From Actinomycetota bacterium (lineage in GTDB: Bacteria > Actinomycetota > Actinomycetes > Actinomycetales > Microbacteriaceae): a stretch of DNA of 64,000 nt. The position numbers and the translations under genes were made by a program. Under the pieces are notes generated by a model. It saw only the letters and a program-made list of their open reading frames with translations. It did not search any database and was not told where the DNA came from. Of this stretch, positions 9,521-18,251 are shown one piece after another (within the stretch, counting starts at the first letter, position 1; each line of letters begins with the position of its first letter). The stretch spans positions 62,001-126,000 of the forward strand of contig JAIUPK010000002.1 in assembly GCA_020160915.1 (NCBI GenBank), in the 5' to 3' direction.

Positions 9521-10435
9521 TCAGACGGTGAAGGTGACTCCCGTTGCCTCCTCGGCGAGCCGCCAGAATTCCGCGCCGAACGCCGCGCCGGCGCTCTGAG
9601 CTACGGGCGTGGTGAGCACGGGCGGACCGGTGACGTTGCGGCGGGGTCCGAAGAACTGGCCGCCCGTGGCATCCGGATCGGTGGCGGCGCGCACCACCGG
9701 CCAGGCACCCCGGTCCTTGCCGTGGGCCATCGGGCGCAGCAGTCGCTCGCCGAAGCGCTGGGCGGGGGATGCGAGGTCGGTGACCCCGGGCCGGCGGGAG
9801 GCGCTGCCGTCGAGGGCGAATCCGGGGTGGGCGAGCAGCGACATCCGGCGACTGCCGCTGGCTCGTAGGCGCCGGTCGAGCTCGAACGCGAACGCGTGCA
9901 TGAGGTGCTTCGAGAGGGCATAGGCGCGCGATGTCGAGTAGCTGCGCTCGCCCTGAAGGTCGGTGAGGTCGGCCTTGGCCAGGCGGGTGGCCATGCTGCC
10001 GAGGCTGATGATGCGGGCGTCATCGGCGAGCGCGGGCCACAGCAGCGCGGTCAGGGCGAACGGCCCGAGTGCGTTGGTGCCCACCATGATCTCGAGGCCG
10101 TCGACGGTGGCCTCGCGCCGCTTCGATCCCGAGGTCTTGCCCGCGTTGTTGATGAGCACGTCGATCGGGCCGAGTGCTGCCAGCTCGGGTGCCGCGGCAC
10201 GAATCGAGGCGAGGGATGCCACATCCAGAGTCACCGCCGACACGTCGGCACCGGGTGCCGCCCGCCGCAGGGACTCGAGCGCTCTGGTCGCGTCGCCGCG
10301 CGTGGTGATGATCACGCGGGCGCCGGCCACGGCCAGCTGCTCGGCCGTGAAGTAGCCCACGCCGCGCCCAGCACCGGTGACGACAATCGTCCGACCCGCC
10401 TGGGAGGGGAGGGCCGTCGGATTCCAGCCGCTCAC
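9521..10435 (-). CDS. Short-chain dehydrogenase/reductase
   Basis: 304 residues, classical-to-extended SDR. Cofactor glycine motif TGAGRGVG at 20-27, NNAG at 96-99, and the active-site YxxxK as Y172-ALS-K176 with a serine at about 147. The sequence resembles the retinol-dehydrogenase/WWOX-like NAD(P) oxidoreductases of actinobacteria; the substrate is unknown. It overlaps the upstream chorismate mutase gene by 4 bp, so the two are cotranscribed. Confidence 0.9.
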   Translation of the reverse strand: MSGWNPTALPSQAGRTIVVTGAGRGVGYFTAEQLAVAGARVIITTRGDATRALESLRRAAPGADVSAVTLDVASLASIRAAAPELAALGPIDVLINNAGKTSGSKRREATVDGLEIMVGTNALGPFALTALLWPALADDARIISLGSMATRLAKADLTDLQGERSYSTSRAYALSKHLMHAFAFELDRRLRASGSRRMSLLAHPGFALDGSASRRPGVTDLASPAQRFGERLLRPMAHGKDRGAWPVVRAATDPDATGGQFFGPRRNVTGPPVLTTPVAQSAGAAFGAEFWRLAEEATGVTFTV

Positions 10436-10746
10436 GGCTGGGTCTCGATGGTGCCCGTGTTGGCGATCTGCTCGTGGTGGTGGATGACTTCGGCGACGAT
10501 GAAGTTCAGGAACTTCTCCGCGAACGCCGGGTCGAGGTGCGACTCCTCGGCGAGGGCGCGGAGCCGGGCGATCTGCACGCGCTCGCGCTCGGCATCGGAG
10601 GGCGGCATCCCGGTGGCGGCCTTCAGCCTGCCGACCTGCTGCGTGAACTTGAAACGCTCGGCCAGAAGGTGCACGAGGGCCGCGTCGATGTTGTCGATGC
10701 TCTGGCGCAGGCTCGTGAGTTGGGCCTCGGGCTGCGTGTCGCTCAT
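10432..10746 (-). CDS. AroQ-class chorismate mutase
   Basis: 104 residues, all-helical. LRQSIDNIDAALVHLLAERFKFTQQVGRLKA (split here as two helices, residues 13-43) has the AroQ pattern: Arg14, Arg31 and Lys42 in the positions that bind chorismate, followed by DAERE at about 51-55. Converts chorismate to prephenate for Phe/Tyr synthesis. ATG 10746 has TAGATT 6 bases upstream, predicting a leaderless mRNA shared with the SDR gene. No other aromatic amino-acid gene is nearby. Confidence 0.88.
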   Translation of the reverse strand: MSDTQPEAQLTSLRQSIDNIDAALVHLLAERFKFTQQVGRLKAATGMPPSDAERERVQIARLRALAEESHLDPAFAEKFLNFIVAEVIHHHEQIANTGTIETQP

Positions 10747-10752
10747 GCCGAC

Positions 10753-10758
10753 AATCTA
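10753..10758 (-). promoter_or_regulatory. -10 hexamer of leaderless chorismate mutase gene
   Basis: TAGATT on the minus strand, 6 bases before ATG 10746. Confidence 0.65.
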
Positions 10759-10774
10759 CCGGTGGAGCGCTGTG

Positions 10775-11410
10775 CTAGTTCCGCAGCGACGGCGTCTCGT
10801 CGCCGAAGGCCGCGAGCCGCGCCTCGAGCCCCGCCCGCACGGCAGGCCATTCGTCGATGAGGATCGAGTAGACCGCGGTGTCGCGCCAGGTGCCGTCGGC
10901 GCGCAGGCGGTCGCGTCGCACGATGCCCTCGAACTGTGCGCCGAGCTTGAGGATGGCCGCGCGCGAGCGATCGTTGAGTGCGTCGGCCTGCAGTTTCACG
11001 CGCCCGAAGCCGTGGTCGAAGGCCTCGCCGAGCATGAGCAGCTTCGCCTCCGGGTTCACCGCGGTGGCCCACACCTGCGGCGCGTAGGCCGTCCAGCCGA
11101 TGTGCGCGTGCTCGTTGGCCTCGTCGAAGTCACCGAGAGTCGACGTGCCGACGAGAGCCGCGGCATCCGGCCCGCTGGTGAGCCTGACGGCGTAGACGTT
11201 GTTCCTGCCCCAGGCGAAGTAGCCGCGGGCGAACTCGACGAAGTCGGCCTCGCTCGCCTGGTGCCCGGCGGGGCCACCGCCCCAGCCGCCGGCGAACACC
11301 TCGGGGGCGCCGATGGCCGCGTAGAGCTCGGGCAGGTGCTCGTCGAGAAGCGGTTCCAGACGGATGACACGCCCCTCGATCACGCGGGGTTCGGGTCGCT
11401 TCGCCGGCAC
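10775..11410 (-). CDS. GNAT acetyltransferase, RimJ/RimL-like
   Basis: 211 residues. The pattern VIRLEPL near the N-terminus, VGTSTLGDFD, HIGWTAYAPQVWATAVNPEAK and VKLQADALNDRSRAAILKLGAQFEG matches the RimL-type GNAT family that acetylates N-termini or small amines with acetyl-CoA. Target unknown. GTG 11410 has TAGTGT exactly 6 bases upstream. That hexamer overlaps the -10 of the divergent membrane-protein gene, with only 22 bp between the two start codons. Confidence 0.88.
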   Translation of the reverse strand: MPAKRPEPRVIEGRVIRLEPLLDEHLPELYAAIGAPEVFAGGWGGGPAGHQASEADFVEFARGYFAWGRNNVYAVRLTSGPDAAALVGTSTLGDFDEANEHAHIGWTAYAPQVWATAVNPEAKLLMLGEAFDHGFGRVKLQADALNDRSRAAILKLGAQFEGIVRRDRLRADGTWRDTAVYSILIDEWPAVRAGLEARLAAFGDETPSLRN

Positions 11411-11416
11411 CCGTCC

Positions 11417-11426
11417 ACACTACAGT
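11417..11426. promoter_or_regulatory. Overlapping divergent -10 hexamers (GNAT / membrane protein)
   Basis: Minus strand TAGTGT (11422-11417) lies 6 bases before GTG 11410; plus strand TACAGT (11421-11426) lies 6 bases before ATG 11433. They share two base pairs, so polymerase can occupy only one direction at a time. Confidence 0.6.
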
Positions 11427-11432
11427 TGCACC

Positions 11433-12056
11433 ATGACCGGATCGTGGCGCGATTCCCCGCTCGTGCGTATCGTCGGCTCCGCCGCCTCCTGGTTCCTCTT
11501 CTCGCTGAGCTTCACGCTGCTGTACCTGGTCACGTTCGTGGTGATGGCCCTCGGCGGTTCGTGCGCGAGCGGCGGCCCCTACGACATCGCGGTGCAGTGC
11601 CCCGACAATGTGAACCTGTTCGCCCCGCTCAGCATCTTCGGCGGCCTCATCGCGGTGGGCATCTCGATCGCTCTCGCACAGGGCTTCGGCACCCCGCTCA
11701 CCACCTGGGCGTGGCCGGTGCTGTTCGTCGGCCTCGGCACCGCGTTCCTCGCGGCCTTCATCTTCGGCCAGGACATCGTCGGCCTGATCATCGGAGCGTT
11801 CTTCGTGCTGATGGGCCTCACGCCCCTGGTGCTGGAACTGCGCGGCAGCCCGCAGCGCGTGTTCCTCGGCCAGTTCGCGCCCAACGGGGCCCAGTACTAC
11901 GAGGGCGAGAACGCGCGACGCTCGCTCATGTCGCCGCGAGCGCCGAACCCCGACACCGCGATCCTCCCGAGCGCCGGAAGCTGGATCCTGTCGCTCGGCA
12001 TCGCGGTGATCGCCGTCTTCGCCGGCTACCTGACCGCTCTGGCCTGGTTCAGCTAG
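11433..12056 (+). CDS. Membrane protein of unknown function
   Basis: 207 residues with five likely membrane spans (about 14-36, 62-82, 90-108, 112-130 and 182-203) and two cysteines, CASGG and VQC, in an extracellular loop near residues 45-57 that could form a disulfide. A soluble stretch of some 45 residues precedes the last span. No family recognised. The TAG stop and the TAG stop of purA on the other strand interlock in the palindrome CTAG. Confidence 0.78.
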   Translation: MTGSWRDSPLVRIVGSAASWFLFSLSFTLLYLVTFVVMALGGSCASGGPYDIAVQCPDNVNLFAPLSIFGGLIAVGISIALAQGFGTPLTTWAWPVLFVGLGTAFLAAFIFGQDIVGLIIGAFFVLMGLTPLVLELRGSPQRVFLGQFAPNGAQYYEGENARRSLMSPRAPNPDTAILPSAGSWILSLGIAVIAVFAGYLTALAWFS

Positions 12057-13342
12057 CCGTTGACCAGGTCGTGGCGCACCACGATCGCCTCGCGGTCGGG
12101 CCCCACGCCGATCGCTGAGATGCGCGAACCCGACATCGCCTCGATGGCGAGCACGTACTCCTGCGCGGTCTTCGGCAGATCCTCGAAGCGACGCACGCCC
12201 GAGATGTCCTCATCCCAGCCTGGGAACTCCTGGTAGATCGGCACCGCGTGGTGGAAGTCCGACTGCGAGACCGGAACCTCCTCGACCCGCACGCCGTCGA
12301 TGTCGTAGGCGACGCACACCGGGATCGCCTTCAACCCCGTGAGCACGTCGAGCTTGGTCATCACGAAGTCGGTCACGCCGTTGATGCGGGCCGAGTACCG
12401 GGCGATGGGTGCGTCGTACCAGCCGGTGCGGCGCGGACGACCCGTGGTCGTGCCGAACTCGAAGCCCTTCGAGCGCAGCCACTCACCCGACTCGTCGTGG
12501 AGCTCCGTGGGGAACGGGCCGGCGCCGACGCGGGTCGTGTACGCCTTCACGATGCCGATCACGCGGTCGAGGCGGTTGGGGGCGACGCCGGATCCGGTCG
12601 CGGCACCGCCACTGGTGGAATTCGAGGAGGTGACGAACGGGTAGGTGCCGTGGTCGACATCCAGCATCGTCGCCTGTCCACCCTCGAAGACGACGGTCTT
12701 GCCGGCGTCGAGGGCCCGGTTCAGGAGCAGGCCGGTGTCGGCCACCATGGGACGCAGGCGGTCTGCGAAGCTGAGCAGGTCATCCACGATCTCGTCGACC
12801 GAGATGGCACGACGGTTGTAGATCTTCACCAGCAGGTGGTTCTTCTGGTGCAGTGCACCCTCCACCTTCTGGCGCAGGATGTTCTCGTCGAACAGGTCCT
12901 GGATGCGGATGCCCACCCGGTTGATCTTGTCGGCATACGCCGGTCCGATGCCGCGACCCGTCGTGCCGATCTGACGCTTGCCGAGGAACCGCTCCGTCAC
13001 CTTGTCGAGCGTGCGGTGGTACTGCGTGATGACGTGGGCGTTGGCGCTCACCACGAGCTTCGAGACATCCACCCCGCGGCTGGCCAGGGCGGTCAGCTCG
13101 TCGAACAGCACCTCGATGTCGATGACCACGCCGTTGGCGATCACCGGGATGACGCCGTCGGTGAGAATTCCGGAGGGCAGCAGGTGCAACGCGTACTTCT
13201 GGTCGCCGATCACGACGGTGTGGCCGGCGTTGTTGCCGCCGTTGAACTTGACGACATAGTCGATGCGGTCGGCGAGCAGGTCGGTGGCCTTGCCCTTGCC
13301 CTCGTCACCCCACTGGGCGCCGATGATCACGATGGCTGGCAT
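12053..13342 (-). CDS. purA: Adenylosuccinate synthetase
   Basis: 429 residues, full length. Joins IMP and aspartate using GTP, the committed step to AMP. The N-terminus has the P-loop-like [11 protein letters not shown] with the catalytic Asp, then NAGHT with the catalytic His, and [13 protein letters not shown] and the C-terminal GTTTGRPRR loop for aspartate and IMP binding. ATG 13342 has a GGGAGA Shine-Dalgarno about 10 bases upstream, so unlike many neighbours it has a leader. Monocistronic by appearance. Confidence 0.98.
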   Translation of the reverse strand: MPAIVIIGAQWGDEGKGKATDLLADRIDYVVKFNGGNNAGHTVVIGDQKYALHLLPSGILTDGVIPVIANGVVIDIEVLFDELTALASRGVDVSKLVVSANAHVITQYHRTLDKVTERFLGKRQIGTTGRGIGPAYADKINRVGIRIQDLFDENILRQKVEGALHQKNHLLVKIYNRRAISVDEIVDDLLSFADRLRPMVADTGLLLNRALDAGKTVVFEGGQATMLDVDHGTYPFVTSSNSTSGGAATGSGVAPNRLDRVIGIVKAYTTRVGAGPFPTELHDESGEWLRSKGFEFGTTTGRPRRTGWYDAPIARYSARINGVTDFVMTKLDVLTGLKAIPVCVAYDIDGVRVEEVPVSQSDFHHAVPIYQEFPGWDEDISGVRRFEDLPKTAQEYVLAIEAMSGSRISAIGVGPDREAIVVRHDLVNG

Positions 13343-13385
13343 GGGCTATCTCCCTGATAGAGGTGGGGTGGGATTACGCCCCAGT

Positions 13386-14015
13386 CTATCCGGCGTGCTG
13401 CGTCACCCACACGTGCATCACGATCGCGGCGGCGGCCGACGCGTTGATGCTGCGCGTCGACCCGAACTGGGTGATCTCGACCGACAGGTCGGCTGCGGCG
13501 AGCGCCTCGTCGCTGAGCCCGGGACCCTCCTGGCCGAAGAGCAGCACGCAACGCTCCGGCAGAGTGGTCGACTCGATCCGCACACTGCCCGGCAGGTTGT
13601 CGACGGCCACGATGGGCAGGTCGTGCTCGCGCGCCCAGGTGACGAAAGTCGCGACATCCGGATGATTCAGCACGTGCTGATAGCGGTCGGTGACCATCGC
13701 GCCCCGCTTGTTCCACCGCCGCCGGCCGATGATGTGCACGGTGTCGGCGAGGAACGCGTTTGCGCTGCGCACGATCGAGCCGATGTTCATGTCGTGCTGC
13801 CAGTTCTCGATGGCCACGTGGAACGGGTGCCGCCGGGTATCGAGTTCGGCGACGATCGCCTCCATGCTCCAGTAGCGGTAGCGGTCGATCACGTTGCGGG
13901 TGTCGCCCTTGGCGAGCAGCTCCGGGTCGTAGTGCGCCTCGGTGGGCCACTCCCCCCGCCACGGGCCGACGCCGTGTGTCGTGAGCTCGTGGCTCGGGTT
14001 CGGCTCGTCGGTCAC
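13386..14015 (-). CDS. TrmH/SpoU-family RNA 2'-O-methyltransferase
   Basis: 209 residues of SPOUT fold. NIGSIVRSANAF (motif 1), LLFGQEGPGLS (motif 2, SAM binding in the knot) and FGSTRSINASAAAAIVMHVW (motif 3) are present; the N-terminal extension is short. Methylates tRNA or rRNA ribose; the exact nucleotide cannot be told. GTG 14015 is chosen over an in-frame ATG at 14054 because TAGCCT lies 7 bases before it, the leaderless arrangement, and the extra residues are not conserved-looking. Confidence 0.9.
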   Translation of the reverse strand: MTDEPNPSHELTTHGVGPWRGEWPTEAHYDPELLAKGDTRNVIDRYRYWSMEAIVAELDTRRHPFHVAIENWQHDMNIGSIVRSANAFLADTVHIIGRRRWNKRGAMVTDRYQHVLNHPDVATFVTWAREHDLPIVAVDNLPGSVRIESTTLPERCVLLFGQEGPGLSDEALAAADLSVEITQFGSTRSINASAAAAIVMHVWVTQHAG

Positions 14016-14022
14016 GGGTACG

Positions 14023-14028
14023 AGGCTA
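14023..14028 (-). promoter_or_regulatory. -10 hexamer of the trmH-family gene
   Basis: TAGCCT on the minus strand, 7 bases before GTG 14015. Confidence 0.5.
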
Positions 14029-14068
14029 GCCGTCCGCGAAGGTGCTCGCTCCACTCACCCTTCCCCCC

Positions 14069-14135
14069 AAAACTCAGGCTGTGAGTGCGGTCCGACGCAC
14101 GGGTGGCCGCGGCGGGGTGTCCCTGCCTGAGTTTT
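14069..14135. repeat. 67-bp element with perfect 11-bp inverted termini
   Basis: AAAACTCAGGC (14069-14079) and GCCTGAGTTTT (14125-14135) are perfect inverted repeats flanking 45 bp, which itself holds a GTGCG/CGCAC hairpin (about 14086-14101). It sits between two divergent genes. Only one copy is in the window. It may be a MITE-like element or a large cruciform regulatory site. Confidence 0.6.
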
Positions 14136-14147
14136 CGACGCGGCTGT

Positions 14148-14153
14148 TAATCT
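14148..14153 (+). promoter_or_regulatory. -10 hexamer of leaderless DNA methyltransferase gene
   Basis: TAATCT, then 6 bases, then ATG 14160. Confidence 0.6.
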
Positions 14154-14159
14154 CACCCC

Positions 14160-15002
14160 ATGCCTTGGACGCGCGACGGACCCAACCTGGTGATCGCCGG
14201 CGACAACCTCACGGTGACGGCGACCCTGCCCGACGAGAGCTTTCGGCTGGTCTACCTCGATCCGCCCTTCAACACCGGGCGCACGCAGAAGCGGCAGACG
14301 ATCACCACCAAGCAGAGCGCGGATGGCGCGCGCTCGGGCTTCAAGGGCCGCAGCTACGAGACCATCAAAGGCACCCTCACCCAGTACGACGACCGGTTCG
14401 CTGACTACTGGGAGTTTCTCGAGCCGCGACTCATGGAGGCGTGGCGGCTGCTCGACGACCGCGGCACGCTCTACCTGCACCTCGATTACCGCGAGGCGCA
14501 CTACGCGAAGGTCGTGCTCGACGCCCTGTTCGGTCGCGACAACTTTCTCAACGAGCTGATCTGGGCCTACGACTACGGCGCCCGCGCCACCCGCAAGTGG
14601 CCGGCCAAGCACGACACGATCCTCGTCTACGTCAAGAACCCGAAGACCTACCACTTCGACAACGCGGCCGTCGATCGTGAGCCGTACATGGCGCCCGGGC
14701 TCGTCACACCGGAGAAGGTCGAGCGCGGCAAGCTGCCCACCGACGTGTGGTGGCACACCATCGTCTCCCCCACCGGCAGGGAGAAGACGGGGTACGCGAC
14801 GCAGAAGCCCGAGGGAATCCTGCGCCGCATCATCCAGGCCTCGAGTGCACCGGATGACTGGGTACTCGACTTCTTCGCCGGCAGTGGTACCACGGGCGCA
14901 GTCGCGGCGAGCCTCGGCCGCCGGTTCGTGCTGGTGGACGAGAATCCGGATGCGCTGTCAACCATGCGCGCGCGGCTCGGTGAGGGGGTGGTGTTCGAGT
15001 GA
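14160..15002 (+). CDS. Orphan site-specific DNA methyltransferase (beta class)
   Basis: 280 residues. The catalytic motif DPPF (34-37) precedes the SAM motif DFFAGSGTTG (from about 237), the order of beta-class amino-methyltransferases that make N6-methyladenine or N4-methylcytosine. LYLHLDYREAHYAK and NELIWAYDYG are typical of the family. No endonuclease or helicase gene is adjacent, so it is probably solitary and could serve regulation or cell-cycle control, or protect against a nuclease elsewhere. The next gene overlaps its stop. Recognition sequence unknown. Confidence 0.9.
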   Translation: MPWTRDGPNLVIAGDNLTVTATLPDESFRLVYLDPPFNTGRTQKRQTITTKQSADGARSGFKGRSYETIKGTLTQYDDRFADYWEFLEPRLMEAWRLLDDRGTLYLHLDYREAHYAKVVLDALFGRDNFLNELIWAYDYGARATRKWPAKHDTILVYVKNPKTYHFDNAAVDREPYMAPGLVTPEKVERGKLPTDVWWHTIVSPTGREKTGYATQKPEGILRRIIQASSAPDDWVLDFFAGSGTTGAVAASLGRRFVLVDENPDALSTMRARLGEGVVFE

Positions 15003-15940
15003 TGCACCTCAGGGTGATCAGCCCCGCCGAGACGACCGAGCAGGTGCTGTCGTACCTCGTCGCCGAGCCGGCCGTCGCGAACCTCGTCGTGCACCGTGGG
15101 GCGGCAGTCGACCCGGCCGGTGACGTCGTGATCGCGGATGTCGCGCGCGAGTCAGCCAACGAAGTGCTGCGCGAGCTCAAGGCGATGGGCCTCGACAAGA
15201 GCGGCTCGATCGCCCTGGACGCCGTCGGGGTGGCCCTGTCGAGTCGTGGCAGCGAGGCAGAGAAGGCCGCGCCGGGCGCCGGCGACGACGCCGTGGTGTG
15301 GGAGGAGATCGAGCAGCGCACCGGCGAGGAGTCACGGCTCTCCGTCACATTCCTGCTGTTCCTGTCGATCGCGACGGTCATCGCCGGCATCGGCGTGCTG
15401 CTCGATCAGCCGATTCTGATCGTCGGCGCCATGGTGGTCGGCCCCGAGTTCGGGCCACTGGCCGCACTGTCGGTGGGGGTGATCCGTCGCCGCCCGCGCG
15501 TGATCGGACGCTCGCTGCTCGCGCTGGCGGTCGGCTTCGCTGTCGCGATCACCGTGACCGTGCTCTCGACCCTCGCACTCAACGCGGGCGGGCTGGTCAC
15601 CCGCGAGATGCTCCTCGGTGCGCGCCCCCTCACCGACTTCATCTGGCGACCGGATGCCCTGTCCTGGGTCATCGCGTTCCTCGCGGGCATCGCGGGCATC
15701 GTGTCCCTGACCGCCGCCAAGTCCGGCGCGCTGATCGGTGTGCTCATCTCGGTGACCACCGTCCCGGCCGCCGGTAACGTCGCGGTCGCGATCGCGTACG
15801 GCGTTCCCGATGAGGCGTGGGGATCAGCACTTCAGCTGGGGATCAATCTCGGCGCGATCGCGACGGCGGGCATCCTGACGCTGGCGGTGCAGCGGTGGTT
15901 GTCGCGCAGACGGCGACAGACGGCCGCAATCCGCTCGTAA
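15002..15940 (+). CDS. DUF389 family membrane protein
   Basis: 312 residues from ATG 15002 (a GTG at 14999 would add one). The first 100 residues are a soluble alpha/beta domain; five to six membrane helices follow, with the DUF389 signature DQPILIVGAMVVGPEFGPLAA near residues 138-158 and a second half ending in an arginine-rich tail. Function of the family is unknown. Its start overlaps the methyltransferase stop (TGATG), so it is translationally coupled, though a functional tie is not evident. Confidence 0.88.
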   Translation: MHLRVISPAETTEQVLSYLVAEPAVANLVVHRGAAVDPAGDVVIADVARESANEVLRELKAMGLDKSGSIALDAVGVALSSRGSEAEKAAPGAGDDAVVWEEIEQRTGEESRLSVTFLLFLSIATVIAGIGVLLDQPILIVGAMVVGPEFGPLAALSVGVIRRRPRVIGRSLLALAVGFAVAITVTVLSTLALNAGGLVTREMLLGARPLTDFIWRPDALSWVIAFLAGIAGIVSLTAAKSGALIGVLISVTTVPAAGNVAVAIAYGVPDEAWGSALQLGINLGAIATAGILTLAVQRWLSRRRRQTAAIRS

Positions 15941-15951
15941 CGCCCGGCCGG

Positions 15952-15957
15952 TACCAT
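15952..15957 (+). promoter_or_regulatory. -10 hexamer of leaderless HAD phosphatase gene
   Basis: TACCAT, 6 bases, then ATG 15964. Confidence 0.55.
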
Positions 15958-15963
15958 GGCGGC

Positions 15964-16761
15964 ATGAGCAAGCGAGCGGATGTCGAGTGCTGGCTGACCG
16001 ACATGGACGGGGTTCTCGTTCACGAGAACCGTCCGATCCCGGGGGCGAGCGCGCTGCTGCAGCAGTGGCGCGACCAGGACAAGCCCTTCCTGGTGCTCAC
16101 CAACAACTCGATCTTCACACCCCGTGACCTGAGTGCGCGGCTCAAAGCCTCGGGCCTCGAGGTGCCGGAGGAGAGTCTCTGGACCTCGGCTCTGGCCACC
16201 GCCGACTTCCTGCACTCGCAGATTCCGGGCGGCTCGGCGTTCGTGATCGGCGAGGCAGGTATCACCACAGCGCTTCACGAGGTCGGCTTCATCATGACCG
16301 AGAGCGACCCCGACTACGTGGTCGTCGGCGAGACCCGCAACTACTCGTTCGAGGCGATCACGAAGGCCATCCGTCTCATCGGTGACGGGTCGCGCTTCAT
16401 CGTCACCAACCCGGATGCCACGGGCCCGAGCCCCGAGGGCCCGATGCCCGCAACGGGTGCCGTCGCCGCCCTCATCACCAAGGCCACCGGCAAGGAGCCC
16501 TACGTCGTGGGCAAGCCGAACCCCATGATGTTCCGCTCGGCGATGAACAAGATCGGTGCCCACTCCGAGAACACCGGCATGATCGGCGACCGCATGGACA
16601 CCGACATCGTCGCCGGCATCGAGGCAGGCCTGCACACCATCCTCGTGCTCACCGGCATCAGCGACCAGGCCGAGATCGAGCGCTACCCGTTCCGGCCCGA
16701 CGAGATCATCAACTCGGTCGCCGACCTGCTCGATGCAGAGCCGGTTGAGAGCGAGAGCTAG
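15964..16761 (+). CDS. HAD-IIA family sugar/nucleotide phosphatase (NagD-like)
   Basis: 265 residues. WLTDMDGVLV (10-19) is HAD motif I with the nucleophile Asp and general acid Asp; LTNNS (about 44-48) is motif II; GKPNP-MF gives the lysine of motif III; GDRMDTDI (around 205) is motif IV. The C2A cap between motifs II and III defines subclass IIA, as in NagD, which dephosphorylates UMP, GMP or sugar phosphates. Substrate here is undetermined. ATG 15964 fits a leaderless promoter. Confidence 0.93.
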   Translation: MSKRADVECWLTDMDGVLVHENRPIPGASALLQQWRDQDKPFLVLTNNSIFTPRDLSARLKASGLEVPEESLWTSALATADFLHSQIPGGSAFVIGEAGITTALHEVGFIMTESDPDYVVVGETRNYSFEAITKAIRLIGDGSRFIVTNPDATGPSPEGPMPATGAVAALITKATGKEPYVVGKPNPMMFRSAMNKIGAHSENTGMIGDRMDTDIVAGIEAGLHTILVLTGISDQAEIERYPFRPDEIINSVADLLDAEPVESES

Positions 16762-16765
16762 GCCG

Positions 16766-16832
16766 GGTTTCGATACGCGCCTTCGGCGCTACTCAACCCG
16801 CGTTCGATACGCGCCTTCGGCGCTACTCAACC
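16766..16832 (-). repeat. Hairpin repeats, family A, copies 2 and 3 in tandem
   Basis: Two same-direction units at 16766-16798 and 16802-16832 with inner stem GCGCC-TTC-GGCGC. The arm CTACTCAACC faces the minus-strand septum-formation gene and supplies its TGA stop (16829-16827). Confidence 0.85.
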
Positions 16833-18251
16833 CGCGGGTAGCGGGGTGGGCGTCGGCGCCACCTGCGGAATGGCGATCGACTGCGTGAGATCCTCCCCGC
16901 CGGAACGGTTGACGAAGCAGTAGAACGTGCGGTTGCCGGTGGCCCAGTCCGCGGCATCCGCTGCGAAGCTCGCCTGCACCTGGATGTCGGTGGCCGCACC
17001 CGCCTTGCTGTAGTCGATGACTGTGGGTGCGGTGCAGAGCAGGTTGATGCGCTTCTGCAGCTCCTCCACGCCGGGGTAGGGTGCGGTGGCCTCGTCGGCG
17101 AATTCGCCGCGGTAGATCATCTGGGCCGGATGCGGCACAGTGCAGTCAACGACCGTGTAGCGATCCTGCCAGGCCGATTCGAACGGCTTCAGGCACTCGC
17201 CGCCCAACAGTTCGTCCCACTGGTAGTCACCGGGCGCGACCGGGCCGATCGGCAGCACGATGAGACTCGGGCTGGGACTCGGGCTGGGCGTGCTGACCGC
17301 GGGCGCGGGGCCGAGCACAGCGGAGAGCTTCGTGCCGACGAGGAACAGCGCGAACAGCGCGAGCACGGCAAGCAGGCCGCCGGCCACGCTCAGCAGGATC
17401 TTCTGGTTGCGTGGGAGGGCGCCGCGCGGACCTGCGGGCGGCTTCGTCGCACCGCCTCCGCCGCCGGCGGCGTTCGCGCGCGGCGGCGGGGCGGGGATGA
17501 ACTCGTCCGCGTACTCCTTGAACTGCGTCTCACCGAACAGTGAATCGATCGCGGATGCCTCGACCCCTTCGCCCTCGGGCGTCGCGAGTCCCACGATCTC
17601 AGCCTCGATCACCTCTGTCATCCCGTCGAGCGCGGGATCGACCGGAGCCGCCATCCACCGCATCGGGTCGGGCGCCTGCGGCTCGAGTTCCTGGCCCTGC
17701 ACGGGCATCGCCTGCGTCGCGCCCGGGTCGAACGGCGCCGTGAAGGCTTGGGTCGGAGGCAGGGTGGGAGCGGCGGTGGGTGGCTGGATGGGTGGCGCGG
17801 CGGGCGGTACGTACGGCTGCGCGGGAGGCTGCGGCGGCAGCTGCGGGAACGCCTGCGTCGCGAACGGGTCGACCGTTGGCTGCTGCTGCGCGGGTGGGAC
17901 TGCGGGCGCGGCTGGCTGCACAGGTGGCTCGGGCTGCTGCGCCGCCGGGGGCGTCGGGTCGGAACTGCCCGACGGGCTCAGTCCCCACTGGAACGGTGCG
18001 CCGGACGAGGGCGGCGGCGCAACGGGAGCCGCGAACGGCGGCGCGGCGGGAGCGGGCGCCGCCGGTGCGGCGGGAGTCGGCGGCGCGGCGGCCGGCGGCG
18101 CGACGGGCTGCTGCGGTGCTACGGGCGGGCGGGCATCCGCGGGCGGGCGGGCATCCGCGGGCGGGGCGACCTCGGGCTCGGGAGCGCCGAACTGACTCGC
18201 CAGCCAGTCGCTGGGGTCGAGCTCGTCGTCCGGAGTGCGGTCGTCCGTCAT
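16827..18251 (-). CDS. Proline-rich single-pass protein with septum-formation domain
   Basis: 474 residues. Residues about 25-190 are Pro/Ala/Gln-rich and probably disordered in the cytoplasm. A single membrane helix lies near 283-305 after a basic PRNQK anchor. The outside part (about 340-455) has the Septum_form pattern: GECLKPF, VDCTVPHPAQMIYRGEF, LLCTAP and FYCFVNRSGG, with four cysteines likely in two disulfides. Related actinobacterial proteins are linked to septation or envelope; the exact role is unproven. Overlaps pyrE by 4 bp. The final codons and stop come from repeat copy 3. Confidence 0.83.
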   Translation of the reverse strand: MTDDRTPDDELDPSDWLASQFGAPEPEVAPPADARPPADARPPVAPQQPVAPPAAAPPTPAAPAAPAPAAPPFAAPVAPPPSSGAPFQWGLSPSGSSDPTPPAAQQPEPPVQPAAPAVPPAQQQPTVDPFATQAFPQLPPQPPAQPYVPPAAPPIQPPTAAPTLPPTQAFTAPFDPGATQAMPVQGQELEPQAPDPMRWMAAPVDPALDGMTEVIEAEIVGLATPEGEGVEASAIDSLFGETQFKEYADEFIPAPPPRANAAGGGGGATKPPAGPRGALPRNQKILLSVAGGLLAVLALFALFLVGTKLSAVLGPAPAVSTPSPSPSPSLIVLPIGPVAPGDYQWDELLGGECLKPFESAWQDRYTVVDCTVPHPAQMIYRGEFADEATAPYPGVEELQKRINLLCTAPTVIDYSKAGAATDIQVQASFAADAADWATGNRTFYCFVNRSGGEDLTQSIAIPQVAPTPTPLPAG

